Origin: Ectobius pallidus
Taxonomy: Eukaryota > Arthropoda > Insecta > Blattodea > Ectobiidae
DNA: 64,000 bases
Direction of reading: 5' to 3'
Assembly (NCBI GenBank): GCA_964059195.1
Contig: CAXKWD010000002.1
Coordinates: forward strand, 52,602,923 to 52,666,922
Below the pieces are notes generated by a model. It did no database searches. It was not told the origin of the DNA and saw only the letters and a list, made by a program, of their open reading frames with translations. Positions 36,401 through 43,531 of the stretch are shown here, piece by piece (within the stretch, counting starts at the first letter, position 1; each line of letters starts with the position of its first letter). Made by a program: the position numbers and the translations under genes.

Positions 36401-36569
36401 CTGGATGAAGGACGTTGATGCACGCATCCAGTTTGCTATAACTTATGGCAAGGTGTCAGGCTTCATCAAGCCAGGAGACGCTATAGTGCTTGTGAGTGGC
36501 TGGAAGCATGGTTCTGGCTTTACGAATACGCTCAGGATCATTTATGCATCGCCTTCAGAAGAATCCTAA
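18392..36569 (+). CDS. Pyruvate kinase (eight certain coding exons plus a candidate first)
   Basis: Joined exons 18392-18424 (candidate), 23688-23826, 25361-25584, 27053-27239, 29473-29682, 31012-31193, 33261-33506, 34903-35125 and 36385-36569 close to 542 residues. The enzyme turns phosphoenolpyruvate and ADP into pyruvate and ATP in the cytosol. Residues run at human PKM number +6. Substrate and K+ residues Arg79, Asn81, Ser83 and Asp119 are present. Catalytic Lys276 lies in VISKIEN, and the metal ligands are Glu278 and Asp302 in VARGDMG. The B domain spans exons 4-5 and the C domain exons 7-9. The fructose-bisphosphate loop is partly kept: T438-T-S-G-L-S443, with Leu442 where human has Arg. 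The head is unusual (CGYDSSQ where most have a LDIDS-like word), so this may be a paralogue. Every intron of normal size carries repeats. Confidence 0.93.
18918..19830. mobile_element. Older copy of TAGGGYCCGGATTT hAT element, in pyruvate kinase intron 1
   Basis: Much of it matches 1347-1872, including GAACATTTTAACGTA, GAAAAACTAGGGGCTAAA and the right end AAAAATCCGGGCCCTA. The left terminus has decayed. An extra ~330 bp lies in the middle (about 19250-19600), so either this copy is longer or the first lost a piece. Confidence 0.7.
20052..20600 (+). repeat. Three-unit imperfect tandem repeat with an open frame
   Basis: The word ATAACTCAAATACGCT starts units at 20134, 20305 and 20450, spacing 171 and 145 bp. 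Each unit also has ATGAAACTTNGTATAC and CGGAGTAA. A (TGTC)n run precedes the first. A frame of 133 codons (20052-20453) covers two units and repeats NSNTLxRIxMKLGIL. I do not recognise it as a gene; it is probably part of a dispersed repeat. Confidence 0.55.
20761..20850 (+). repeat. tRNA-derived SINE head
   Basis: TGGCCGAGATGG resembles a pol III A box and GGTTCAAAACC a B box about 40 bp later, then a T run. A decayed tRNA-like SINE. Confidence 0.5.
21556..21707 (+). repeat. SINE-A family, 3' part
   Basis: Shares GGTGCGTAAGGCTGACAACC and GGGCCTCCATGGCCTGTATA with the full copy at 56553-56854. The tRNA-like head is missing. Confidence 0.7.
22327..22838 (+). mobile_element. Decayed mariner, pyruvate kinase intron 1
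   Basis: The ends GGTTCAAAAAGTAACAGCAAAC and GTTTGCTGTTACTTTTTGAA are inverted repeats. The left border is TA. Between them are traces of a transposase in + orientation (LHDN-like word near 22520; a Cys/Trp-rich tail near 22650) with many stops and deletions. At about 510 bp it is far short of the ~1.3 kb of a full mariner. Confidence 0.75.
22847..23545 (+). repeat. Dispersed repeat with hairpin end, copy 1
   Basis: Opens with the palindrome GGTAGATTT-n7-AAATCTACC, followed by ATCGATACCATGTCATGA. The body recurs in opposite orientation at about 44470-45610 and in part at 48965-49350. It has no coding capacity. The class is unknown. Confidence 0.65.
23688..23826 (+). CDS. Pyruvate kinase coding exon 2
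   Basis: Codes residues 12-57 plus one base. [15 protein letters not shown] matches the family word ADTFLEHxC. It ends LTGIICTI-G, the conserved entry to the A domain. Acceptor attccag, donor gtaaga. Confidence 0.9.
23827..24584. other. Pyruvate kinase intron 2, first part
   Basis: No gene. The sequence CCTGAAGATGGTGAATTAACC with ATGCGTTGCG near 24490-24525 looks like a transposon-derived tail, but I cannot name its family. Confidence 0.4.
24585..25244. mobile_element. hAT-type element with ATATGAC subterminal repeats
   Basis: The ends TAGGATTGGATGTTTATGAC and GTCATAAACACTCGAATCCTA are inverted repeats. The 8-bp duplication gtgatcac is perfect at 24577-24584 and 25245-25252, and is itself palindromic. 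Many copies of ATATGACC/AAATATGAC lie near both ends. No transposase is seen. Confidence 0.9.
25361..25584 (+). CDS. Pyruvate kinase coding exon 3
   Basis: Completes Gly58 and codes residues 59-132. It holds [14 protein letters not shown], with Arg79, Asn81 and Ser83, and [11 protein letters not shown], with Asp119. Donor gtaagt. GC content is higher than in the flanking introns. Confidence 0.95.
25663..25817. repeat. Short element with perfect 20-bp inverted ends
   Basis: AGAAACTGTTCTCGGGTTTC at the left and its exact complement at the right bound about 155 bp. The interior holds AAGCTTTCGGTGACTGAC and CGTCGTCATCTTCGGAG, words seen in transposon tails. It lies 80 bp after the exon 3 donor. 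Confidence 0.7.
25818..27052. other. Rest of pyruvate kinase intron 3
   Basis: AT-rich; nothing recognised on either strand. The frame at 26179-26427 (- strand) has no support. Confidence 0.5.
27053..27239 (+). CDS. Pyruvate kinase coding exon 4
   Basis: Codes residues 133-194 plus one base: start of the B (lid) domain, with AEVELVQGE and [11 protein letters not shown] place the end at the strong donor aagt|gtgagt, which gives the phase that exon 5 needs. Confidence 0.92.
27573..28172 (+). mobile_element. A/T-core element, copy 1 (pyruvate kinase intron 4)
   Basis: The left end contains GTGCGTGGAACGCCACGCGA, with the perfect hairpin GCGTGG-aacg-CCACGC. About 300 bp of patterned A/T sequence with spaced TTGGA words follow. 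The right end has CATTGAGTTGATTGTTTTCT, TTTCGTGACG and CCGCCACTAAAGAAG. Other copies: 37112-37775, part of 38300-38460, 39053-39663, 39670-40128, 48493-48960. A LINE tail sits inside this copy. Confidence 0.7.
27913..28000 (+). pseudogene. LINE tail fragment
   Basis: Codes MNLRVP then a stop at 27940-27942 and the same 3' untranslated tail as the copies at 5889 and 60641. Only the last 90 bp remain, inserted in the A/T-core element. Confidence 0.7.
28173..28605. other. Pyruvate kinase intron 4, middle
   Basis: No gene or repeat recognised. Confidence 0.45.
28606..28810 (+). repeat. Candidate SINE
   Basis: GGGTTAAAATCCAGCCGAGA is B-box-like, with a GC-rich body after it. I see no second copy in the window, so the call is weak. 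Confidence 0.35.
29122..29369. mobile_element. hAT-type MITE, CAGTGTTTCTCAACC family
   Basis: The ends CAGTGTTTCTCAACCTTTTT and AAAGGTTGGGAAACGCTG are inverted repeats. A perfect 8-bp duplication, ctctagaa, lies at 29114-29121 and 29370-29377. It ends about 100 bp before exon 5. Confidence 0.92.
29473..29682 (+). CDS. Pyruvate kinase coding exon 5
   Basis: Codes Ser195 to residue 264 plus one base. Ends the B domain ([19 protein letters not shown]) and returns to the A domain ([18 protein letters not shown]). Donor gtgaat. Confidence 0.95.
29805..30090 (+). mobile_element. SINE-C unit with inverted ends (pyruvate kinase intron 5)
   Basis: The left end GAGAATATTATAGGAGAAAA with a tRNA T-arm-like block is repeated inverted at the right (TTTTTTCCTATAATATTCTC), about 50 bp long. 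The right half holds a complete tRNA-like head at 29930-30001. Related units lie at 32430-33242. Confidence 0.7.
29930..30001 (+). repeat. tRNA-like head of SINE-C
   Basis: All four arms fold: acceptor TCCGGCT/TGCCGGA (one mismatch), D stem GCTC/GAGC, anticodon stem TTGGC/GCCAA and T stem CTGGG/CCCAG. The loop GCGAATA would give anticodon GAA, but base 33 is C instead of the nearly invariant T. I read it as a SINE head with intact pol III boxes, not a working tRNA-Phe gene. Confidence 0.65.
30091..31011. other. Rest of pyruvate kinase intron 5
   Basis: AT-rich, nothing recognised. Confidence 0.5.
31012..31193 (+). CDS. Pyruvate kinase coding exon 6 (active site)
   Basis: Codes residues 265-325. 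Contains [13 protein letters not shown], which fits the pyruvate kinase signature with catalytic Lys276 and metal ligand Glu278, and [14 protein letters not shown] with Asp302. Acceptor ctgacag, donor gtgggt. Confidence 0.96.
31555..31835 (+). repeat. Candidate tRNA-derived SINE (intron 6)
   Basis: GGGATCGAATCTCGG is B-box-like, and GGTTTTCTCGGGGTGCTCC with CCCCGCC follows, as in several insect SINE bodies. A single copy in the window. Confidence 0.45.
32156..32300 (+). repeat. SINE-B fragment
   Basis: GCATGCTGACCACATGCTCC matches the centre of the SINE-B copies at 56942 and 54640. Head and tail are degenerate. A long T/G run (32030-32092) precedes it. Confidence 0.5.
32430..33242. repeat. 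Cluster of SINE-C units in both orientations (intron 6)
   Basis: A - strand tRNA-like head lies at about 32528-32602. + strand heads lie at about 32852-32922 and 33150-33220, each with TAGCCAAAGGTC and GGGTTCAAAT. Shared body words are TAGACCATTAAGGGCAATCA and ACAATAATCTGTGGTTCA. The last unit ends about 18 bp before the exon 7 acceptor. Confidence 0.75.
33261..33506 (+). CDS. Pyruvate kinase coding exon 7
   Basis: Codes residues 326-407, phase 0 at both ends. Begins [15 protein letters not shown], crossing from the A to the C domain, and holds [20 protein letters not shown] and [12 protein letters not shown]. It is clearly more GC-rich than its surroundings. Confidence 0.96.
33507..33971. 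other. Pyruvate kinase intron 7, first part
   Basis: AT-rich with an ATT run and an AAC run near the end; nothing else seen. Confidence 0.5.
34065..34478 (-). pseudogene. Mariner transposase C-terminal fragment
   Basis: A 137-codon frame containing [32 protein letters not shown] and [17 protein letters not shown], the usual mariner tail. The N-terminal region translates to the inverted partner sequence, not to transposase. No catalytic triad remains. Confidence 0.75.
34496..34676. mobile_element. hAT-type MITE nested in mariner
   Basis: The ends CAGTGGCGGACGCAG and CTGCGTCCGCTACTG are inverted repeats. The perfect 8-bp duplication cttctatg is at 34488-34495 and 34677-34684. At 181 bp it is the smallest of the window's complete hAT-like copies. 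Confidence 0.93.
34903..35125 (+). CDS. Pyruvate kinase coding exon 8
   Basis: Codes residues 408-481 plus one base. [17 protein letters not shown] and [17 protein letters not shown] belong to the C domain. The latter includes the phosphate-binding loop used by fructose bisphosphate in allosteric isoforms. Donor gtaagt. Confidence 0.96.
35126..35739. other. Pyruvate kinase intron 8, first part
   Basis: No gene. A TATTTATTTATTT run near 35448-35465 is followed by a stretch that looks repeat-derived but is not named. Confidence 0.45.
35740..36229. mobile_element. TIR element, copy 2 (intron 8)
   Basis: Related to 13542-14052: shared TTTCCGATAT, GACCTGTGTTCA, TTTTGATATCAAACCAAT and the end GCACTCGACTG followed by TA. 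The left border is blurred. Confidence 0.6.
36385..36569 (+). CDS. Pyruvate kinase coding exon 9 and stop
   Basis: Codes residues 482-542 and TAA at 36567-36569. [15 protein letters not shown] matches the C-terminal loop of the family. The tail ASPSEES is not conserved. Confidence 0.95.
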
Positions 36570-36862
36570 CCTCAACTTGCATGCACTTGTCAAATTTACT
36601 GTTGCTATTTACAACTTGTTTTGCTTATTGTTATAAACATGTCTGCTGAATTTATTGTATTTTATAATGTTTATGTACTATACGGTACAAGATTTTTTAT
36701 TATATTTTACAAAGTTAAATGTTTATATATGAATATAAATTACATTTTCTAATGGGTATGATTGTTTGTTAATTCAGATTCTCAATCTAATGAGTAGCCT
36801 ATGACTTGAATTGGGTTTGAATGAGTTTGTGAATTTAATTTATCACTGTAGTATTCTTGTAC
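36570..36862 (+). other. Pyruvate kinase 3' UTR and downstream spacer
   Basis: No AATAAA in the first 200 nt. AATATA at 36732-36737 is a possible variant signal. Confidence 0.35.
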
Positions 36863-36925
36863 CGCCAGCATGGTCTTGTGGTTAGCGTCGCTGATTACAG
36901 AAATTTTTGTAAAAATCTTATCTTA
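36863..36925 (+). repeat. SINE-B head
   Basis: CCGCCAGCATGGTCTTGTGG and TTAGCGTCGCTGATTACAG match the head of the SINE-B copy at 56942. The body is missing. Confidence 0.6.
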
Positions 36926-36959
36926 TATTCACTGGCACCAAACGAATTGGCACAGTAAC

Positions 36960-37051
36960 GAGGTTTCTTATGTATTTTATATGGGAGAAGGTCCGTTCAC
37001 TTGCAATGCAAGGGCGGCACTGTAAAGACGGGCATTATATCGAGGGTTGAC
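36960..37051. repeat. Possible pogo/Tigger-like terminus
   Basis: CGAGGGTTGACTGTA at the right edge, on its complement TACAGTCAACCCTCG, has the form of a pogo-type end. No partner was found. Confidence 0.3.
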
Positions 37052-37111
37052 TGTACTTTATTTTCACATCTCTTTTTGCCCAAAAGCAGCTTAGTGTTCA
37101 GTCCATGTTAA

Positions 37112-38455
37112 TTAAAAAAAAGTTTGCGTGGAACGTCACGCGACAGAAATGAAACTTGTTTTAATTTTTGGATTTTTTCAACTCTGGATTTTTTATTTTT
37201 ATTTTGGATTTTTTAAATTTTGGATCTTTGAATTTATTTATTTTTTGTATTTTTCAATTTTTTATTTTCGATTTCTTAATTTTAGATTTTTAGATTTTCT
37301 AAATATTGGATTTTGGATTTTATAATTTCGGATTTTTAAATTTTTGGATTTTTTATATTGGCGAAGGGCTCACCACGCCACAAGCTCGAAGCAGTAATAG
37401 CCTCCCACTCAATGCCTGATACTTTCCCCCGCGCGCTCCGGTACATTTTTCAAGTTTTGGATTTTGAATTTTGAATTTTTGTCTTTTTTAATTTTGTATT
37501 TTTAGACTTTTTAAATTTTATAATATAAGAATAGCGCACAATGTGCATAGAAATAAATGATGTACATAGTTCCGTTAAGGATATAGTTCTGTATAACTTT
37601 TTAAATTTTGGATTTTTAAAATTTTGGATAAGTCTAATCATTGAGTTGATTGTTTCTGTGCAGTCCGTTCCGTCACATCCCCACTAATTTCGTGACGATT
37701 TTGTTCGTAACGCAAGTTTGGGTTAGCTCTCGTTTTACTCCTAGCGCGGCTAAAGAAGTTTTACTTCGAAAATAGTTTTAATAAAAAGAGTACAGTAGAA
37801 AAAGGATGTGAATTTTAAGCAAATAAAACTTTGATATATGTAAAATTATAATCAACCGGAAAGAGATTTATCCAAACAATAACTTAATTAGTAATTAATA
37901 CATTAAGTTATCTGATATTACCATTATAAACTGTGAAATAACACATAACTAAACAATGAGCAATTTATGGGAGATGCAGACAAGTAGGTAAAGCGTACGT
38001 AGACCCGTGACTCCTCGAGCACTTCTCCTGCACAGATGTATTGCGTGTAGACTGCATGAAGTATTGCAGGCGTTTATAAACACGACACTTGAAAAGGTTT
38101 GACGTCTAAAAGCAATTGGATAAAACATGGACTCAGTGCATTAGTCCTCTGAAACATTTCTTACTGATGAGTGATGAAACAGTAAATCCTCATTTGACAA
38201 GCAGATCCTCGTACTAGGTCTGAAAATTTTCCTTTCTATCACCATCTATCGTTAGTTTCCCCTTTCAGTATTTTATTTGGTCCTCGTATAGCAGCTGATT
38301 ACTCCTAATCATTGAGTCGATTGTTTTCTGTGCAGTCCATTCCGTCACACCTCACTAATTTCGTGACGATTTTGAGTGTGACATTAATTTCGTGACGATT
38401 TTGAACGTTACACAAGATCTCGATTTACCCCTACCGCGGCTAAAGGAGTTTCACT
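37112..38455 (+). mobile_element. A/T-core element block (copy 2 and a partial end)
   Basis: Left end GCGTGGAACGTCACGCGACA, patterned A/T core, and right end with CATTGAGTTGATTG and GCGGCTAAAGAAGTTTTACT at about 37775. Then about 520 bp of other sequence and a second right end (38300-38455). Flanks 37057-37111 and 38456 onward match a continuous stretch at 54268-54345, so the block looks like an insertion. A GC-richer insert of ~95 bp lies in the core at 37357-37450. Confidence 0.65.
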
Positions 38456-38545
38456 TCAAAAGGTGCACGTGGTTTTTATAAAATGAAAATTAGAAAAATA
38501 ACACAATAATACTTGTGAATGGTTGAAATTCAACATATTCTTATA

Positions 38546-38960
38546 CAGTAAAGCCTGTTTAGGTTAACTGCCTTTGGTTGTGGTCAAATCTGGTCAACAT
38601 ATAGAGGTGGTCATGTTACAAAGATTTTCAGTTATCTATAAAGAGTTTAATTGTAAAGGCATAAATAATACAGCAATGTAGAAAAAACATTTAAAAAATA
38701 CAGGAAAAACTAATCTTAACTTTTATTTAAACTAAGCTATCATAATCATCATTACCTTCTTCTTTCTTCTTAATTATGATGTCCACAATACCTTTTGCTA
38801 TATTAAATTACGTAACTACCTTTTTCTGGCTCAGACCTTTCACTAATAAATCTAGAACTTCTTCCACTCTCACAGCTTTCTCCACCTTAAGTGTATATAT
38901 AATATATTTATTTAGCAATTAACTCGCCTGTGATTCTATAATCTAGAACACACACAACTC
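38546..38960. mobile_element. Pogo/Tigger-like element, left part
   Basis: Starts TA-CAGTAAAGCCTG, as the element at 54413-55694. On the - strand at about 38740-38890 a reading VEEVLDLLVKGLSQKKVV, stop, FNIAKGIVDIIIKKK resembles the N-terminal helix-turn-helix of pogo/jerky transposases. The right end is lost. Confidence 0.5.
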
Positions 38961-39052
38961 TTCTTGTAGTTTTTTTATTTTTATTTTTTACAATTTCCTC
39001 GCCTATGAGTCTTTACCACATGACATTCTCTACCCTATACTTTTTTTTGAAG

Positions 39053-40128
39053 TGAAACTTCTTTAGCCGCGGTAGGGGTAAATCGAAAGATTGTGTAACG
39101 CTCAAAATCGTCACGAAATTAGTGAAGTGTGACGGAACGGACTGCACAGAAAATAATAAACTCAATGATTAGGTTTATCCAAAATTAAAAAAAATAAAAC
39201 TTAAAAAATCGAAAATGCAAAATTTAAAAATTAGAAAAATCGAAAATTAAAAAATCCAAAGAATTCAAAGATTCAAAATTTAAAAAATCCAAAATTCCAA
39301 AATTCAAAGAACCAAAATTAAAAAGTCATAAAATACAAAATAAAAAAGTATCCAAAATTAAAAAATCGTAATATCCAAAATTTAAAAAATAAAAAATCCG
39401 AAATTTAAAAATAAAAATATCCAAAATTAATAAATCGCAAATTAAAAAATCCAAAAATAAAAAATTCAAAGATGTCAAATTAAAAAAATTATGAAATCCA
39501 AAATTCCCAAATTAAAAAATTTCCAAATAAAAAATTTAAAAACCCAAAATTAAAATGTCCAAAAACCCAATATTATAAAGCCTAACAATCAAATTTGAAG
39601 ATATCCAATAATCCAAAAATAAAAACAAGTTTCACTTCTGTCGTGTGGCGTTCCATGCACACTTTTTTTTTTTAAGTGAAACTTCTTTAGCCATGGTAGG
39701 GGTAAATTGAGAGCTTGTGTAAGCTTTAAAATTGTCACGAAATTAGTGTAACGCTCAAAATCGTCACGAAATTAGTGAGGTGTGACGGAACGGACTGCAC
39801 AGAAAACAATCAACTCAATGATTAGGCTTATATAAAATTTAAAAAATAAAAAAAAACTCATAAAAAATAAAAAAATTCAAAATAAAAAACACAAAATTTA
39901 AAAAATCGAAAAACCCAAAATTAAAAAATCCAAAAAATAAAAACTTTTAAGATCTGAAATTTAAAAATCCAAAATTAAAAAATCCATAATTCCAAAATTT
40001 AAAAAAATAAAAGATCAAAAATTTAAAAAATTCAAAATTAAAAAAGTCCAAAAACACAATATTAAAAAGTCCAAAAATCCAAAAATTAAAACAAGTCTCA
40101 TTTCTGTCTTGTGGCGTTCCACACACAA
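39053..40128 (-). mobile_element. Two A/T-core elements in tandem, - strand
   Basis: Copies at 39053-39663 and 39670-40128. Each starts GAAGTGAAACTTCTTTAGCC (the second AAGTG...) and runs through TCGTCACGAAATTAGTGA and GACTGCACAGAAAA. Each then enters a core of spaced TCC words in A/T and ends TGGCGTTCCA-CAC. They abut within a T run. Confidence 0.75.
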
Positions 40129-41244
40129 TTTTCTTTACAATTTCCTAGCCCGTGATTTTAGAGTATTAATCACTCACTTCGAGTTTTCTAGATTAAATAT
40201 TGAGAAAACTAAAAAATTATGATATGCCAGAGAAAGCTTGTGAATGCTAGAGTCTAGAATCATGGGTGACAGAATTGAGATTGTGGCTCTTCATCATCAC
40301 TGTCACCAGAACAATGATCATCTTCACTGTGGAGAGGAGTTCTTTATACCAGGCTTTCACTCTTTTAGGAAGAAATTGGCTATTACACTAGAATAATTAT
40401 TAGTCTATGTTAGATATGTTTGGACAGAAACATGTTCACAGCTGATCAACTTTCTGCTAGCCATGACCTTTTTGGTGATCCCAATTCAGGAACGAGATGA
40501 TATGCTGAAAATTTTAAAATGGGAAGTTCAAACATGGGAGAATTGATTCAGCATTTCATAAAAAAAATTGGTGTAATCTTTGTCATGCCCTTGTAGAATT
40601 CTAAAGGGCTGTTTGGTTGTATTGAGTGAATTCAATATAAAATATTATGTAAGTTATGAACAGAGTTTATACATTTACTAGTTTTCACACATAAAGAATA
40701 TGACGACACTGTTTACATATTAAAATAAAATGCAAATTTATTTTTAATCTTGTTTTTGTTCCGGAAAATATAAATATACTTCCAACTTTGTTGATTTTAT
40801 ACTCACAAGCAAGAAAAATCTATTTCATCTGCAAACTAAATGTTCGTTAATTTTTAGGAACACACTCACCAGAAGGAAAACAGATAGTGGACTCAACAGC
40901 ATGAAAAATCTTATCCAGACATTTTATTACTAGATCACCATTATTATTAATTCTCAATTTTTCAAATTGTAGAAGACCATGCTATCAAGCTTTGAACTGA
41001 ATTATTTGTATGCGTAAATTTAATTACTTAGGATGTATTAACGTGAAGTTTCACAAAACAAATATGTACTATAAATGCAATAGTTAGATTTTATTTCATA
41101 TCTATCCAACCAAAAGTCAAAACTGTAGAGTATCAACAAGGATAATACTCTTACAAATGAAATGTACCCATACAAAAAAAAAAAAAAAAAAAAAAAAAAA
41201 CTTTAATTATTTTTTGAAATTTTACACCACAAATAAGCCCTTTT
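40129..41244. other. Region downstream of zinc-finger gene 1
   Basis: No gene. On the - strand this includes the gene's 3' UTR. TTTATT at 41090-41095 is a poly(A) signal in that direction, 150 nt after the stop. A 27-base A run (T in the gene's sense) lies at about 41175-41201. Confidence 0.5.
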
Positions 41245-42681
41245 CTATTCAGAATGAGTACGCTGATGGGCTAATAATAGATTTCTGCGAGTAAATGCTG
41301 AGTTACAAATCTCGCATAAGAATGGTTTCTCGCCACTATGAGTTAGCCAATGCCTTTTAAGGCTACTTCTTAAAGTAAACATATTACCACAAATATCACA
41401 CGTGAACGGTTTTATTCCCGAATGTGTACGCTTATGTGTGATCAGACTGCTCTTTCGAGTAAATGTCACTGAACAAATTTCACATATGAATTGCTTCTCT
41501 CGTTCAGTGTGGGTTTCGTAATGACATTTGAGGCTGCTTCTAGTAGCAAATGCTCTGCCACAAGTATTGCAAGAGAACGGTTTTTCCCCTGTATGTGTGC
41601 GGAAGTGTACTACTAGATCAGACTTAAGCGTAAAAGCTTTAGCGCATTCATCACACTTAAAACTTTTCTCTCCTCTGTGAAAAAGATAATGCGATTCCAG
41701 ACTGCATTTCTTTGCAAATACCTTCTGGCAAAGAGCACATGAGAAAGGCTTCTCTTCTGCGTGGGTTACCTGATGAGTTTTTAAGCTGTCTGCATTGGTA
41801 AAACCCTTGCTGCAAATATCACACGAAAACGGTTTTATTCCAGCGTGTAGAAGCAAATGCATTTTAAGTGTGCTTCTCTTAGCAAGAGTCTTGTTACAGA
41901 TATGGCAACTATACAGTTTCTCTCCCTTGTGAGAAAGCAAATGCATTTTCAGACTGCCTCTCTGAGTAAATGCTTTCAGACAAATTTCGCAAGAATAAGG
42001 CTTCACTCCCGTGTGAATGCGAGCATGTCTTTTGAGGTCACGTTCCAATATAAATGTTTTTGAACATCCAGAACACTGAAAATTTCTTTCTCCCTTATGA
42101 ATTTGCTGGTGCAAAACAAGACTACTTTTGTATGAGAATACTTTCGGACATTGGTCACATGAAAACGGCTTTTCTCCATTATGAATTAGCTTATGTTTCT
42201 TTAAGCTACTGCTTTCATAAAATGCTTTGCTACATATATCGCATGAGAATTTTTTCTCCCCTTTGTGAATAAGTTTATGATTTTTTAAGGTATTTAAATT
42301 GGCCAATTTCTTGTTGCACACGTCGCAGGAGAACGGTTTTGCTTGATTACTAAACTGGTGGTTCGATGAGCCGATCTGGCTGGTCTCGCCGTACACATTG
42401 CTTGGAGAATTTCTATTAACCACATCCACATTAGTCTCAATATCCAATTCCTCCATCTTAATGGTGGGGTACATAAATTTAACATCTTCCGGATCTGCAT
42501 CCTGAATATCAGGTGTTGACTCTACACCGTAACTTGTAGGATCTGTGTTTGGAATGTGTATTGGATCAGTAATTCCATCTTCATTGCACTCATTTTCGAA
42601 ATCTATCGGATCCACCTCTTCCTTAATACGAATTTCAGGATATTCTGATTTTGGGACGTAAATTCCAGCGTCAGAATCCAT
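41245..42681 (-). CDS. C2H2 zinc-finger protein, 13 fingers
   Basis: A single uninterrupted frame of 478 residues, probably a nuclear DNA-binding transcription regulator. Residues 1-116 are acidic and without a known domain (no ZAD, BTB or KRAB seen). They hold two sumoylation-type words, IKEE at 19-22 and IKME at 74-77. Thirteen C2H2 fingers follow at 117-476, period 28, all with both Cys and both His. The linkers are TGEKPF-like. The one after finger 10 (TEREKQF) is one residue longer. The protein ends two residues after the last His. The start is the first ATG of the frame and opens MDSDAGIYVP. The paralogue at 49952-51028 has IKEE at the same position. Target DNA is unknown. Confidence 0.9.
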   Translation of the reverse strand: MDSDAGIYVPKSEYPEIRIKEEVDPIDFENECNEDGITDPIHIPNTDPTSYGVESTPDIQDADPEDVKFMYPTIKMEELDIETNVDVVNRNSPSNVYGETSQIGSSNHQFSNQAKPFSCDVCNKKLANLNTLKNHKLIHKGEKKFSCDICSKAFYESSSLKKHKLIHNGEKPFSCDQCPKVFSYKSSLVLHQQIHKGERNFQCSGCSKTFILERDLKRHARIHTGVKPYSCEICLKAFTQRGSLKMHLLSHKGEKLYSCHICNKTLAKRSTLKMHLLLHAGIKPFSCDICSKGFTNADSLKTHQVTHAEEKPFSCALCQKVFAKKCSLESHYLFHRGEKSFKCDECAKAFTLKSDLVVHFRTHTGEKPFSCNTCGRAFATRSSLKCHYETHTEREKQFICEICSVTFTRKSSLITHKRTHSGIKPFTCDICGNMFTLRSSLKRHWLTHSGEKPFLCEICNSAFTRRNLLLAHQRTHSE

Positions 42682-43140
42682 TTTGATAATGTTTTAGTAA
42701 TTATATGAACAAAGGAAATGGGTATAGTGGAACTAATGCCAAAAATAAGTCTATACAAAATTGATGTACTTTAAGGATTCCACATACAGAATACCCAACA
42801 TACCTCCAACTGCAATTCGGTTATAATGTTCATAATACAAAGAAAACAACGCTTGGCTTATTTCAGTATAAATTCATGACTGCAAGCCTATCCGCGAATA
42901 TAATATGTTTATAACAGGCCCTCGGCATTATCTGACATGCGGTGACAGGGTTGGAGTTACTGTTCCAGTTACATGAAAGTAACTGTTATTTATAACCGTT
43001 ACCTGTTACTTTGTTTTAATATTACGTAGTTAATCGTCAGACCACTTCCCACTTCTAGGGGAATGCCCTTTTATCTCCCCCTCAGGTCAGGGACGTAGCC
43101 AAGGCTGGGGCTCTAGGGTGGGACCCCCGAAATAAAATAA
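42682..43140. other. Region upstream of zinc-finger gene 1
   Basis: No promoter can be named. A hAT-like end, CAGGGACGTAGCCAAGG, starts near 43089, and CAGGGTTGGAGTTACTG near 42948 may be another. Confidence 0.4.
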
Positions 43141-43531
43141 CAGTTGAAAAATTAAGCTTTCAATGAGGGATGAGCATCAATAGTTAAAACATCGAGGTTA
43201 AAATCGGAGGTAATCATCGATGTGACGATAGTATCGACCTGAAAACATCGATGTATTTAGAAAAAAAAGCGATGTAAAAAAAGGCCATGGTATCAGAAAA
43301 TCAGGCAAAATACATAAATAAACAGAAATATTTCCATGAAAACTATCGCTGTAAAAAATCAATGTTTTGGGAAATTAAGCTCCTGTAAATAAAATTATAT
43401 CGTAGAACCGAGGTAGCATATTAATCTTTTTTTGTTATAAAAACATCGATGTTGGGGAGAAACATCGATCTAGCATAAACATAGGTTTTTTTCCATCGAT
43501 GTAAAAACACCGATTATCGACATGAAAATAA
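43141..43531. repeat. Cluster of ATCGAT words
   Basis: CATCGATG/ATCGAT and close variants appear about eight times. The cluster resembles the TCGATAC-rich element at 63117-63543 in style and opens with GAGGGATGAGCATC, close to that element's TAGGGATGGGTC end. It may be a decayed relative. Confidence 0.4.
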
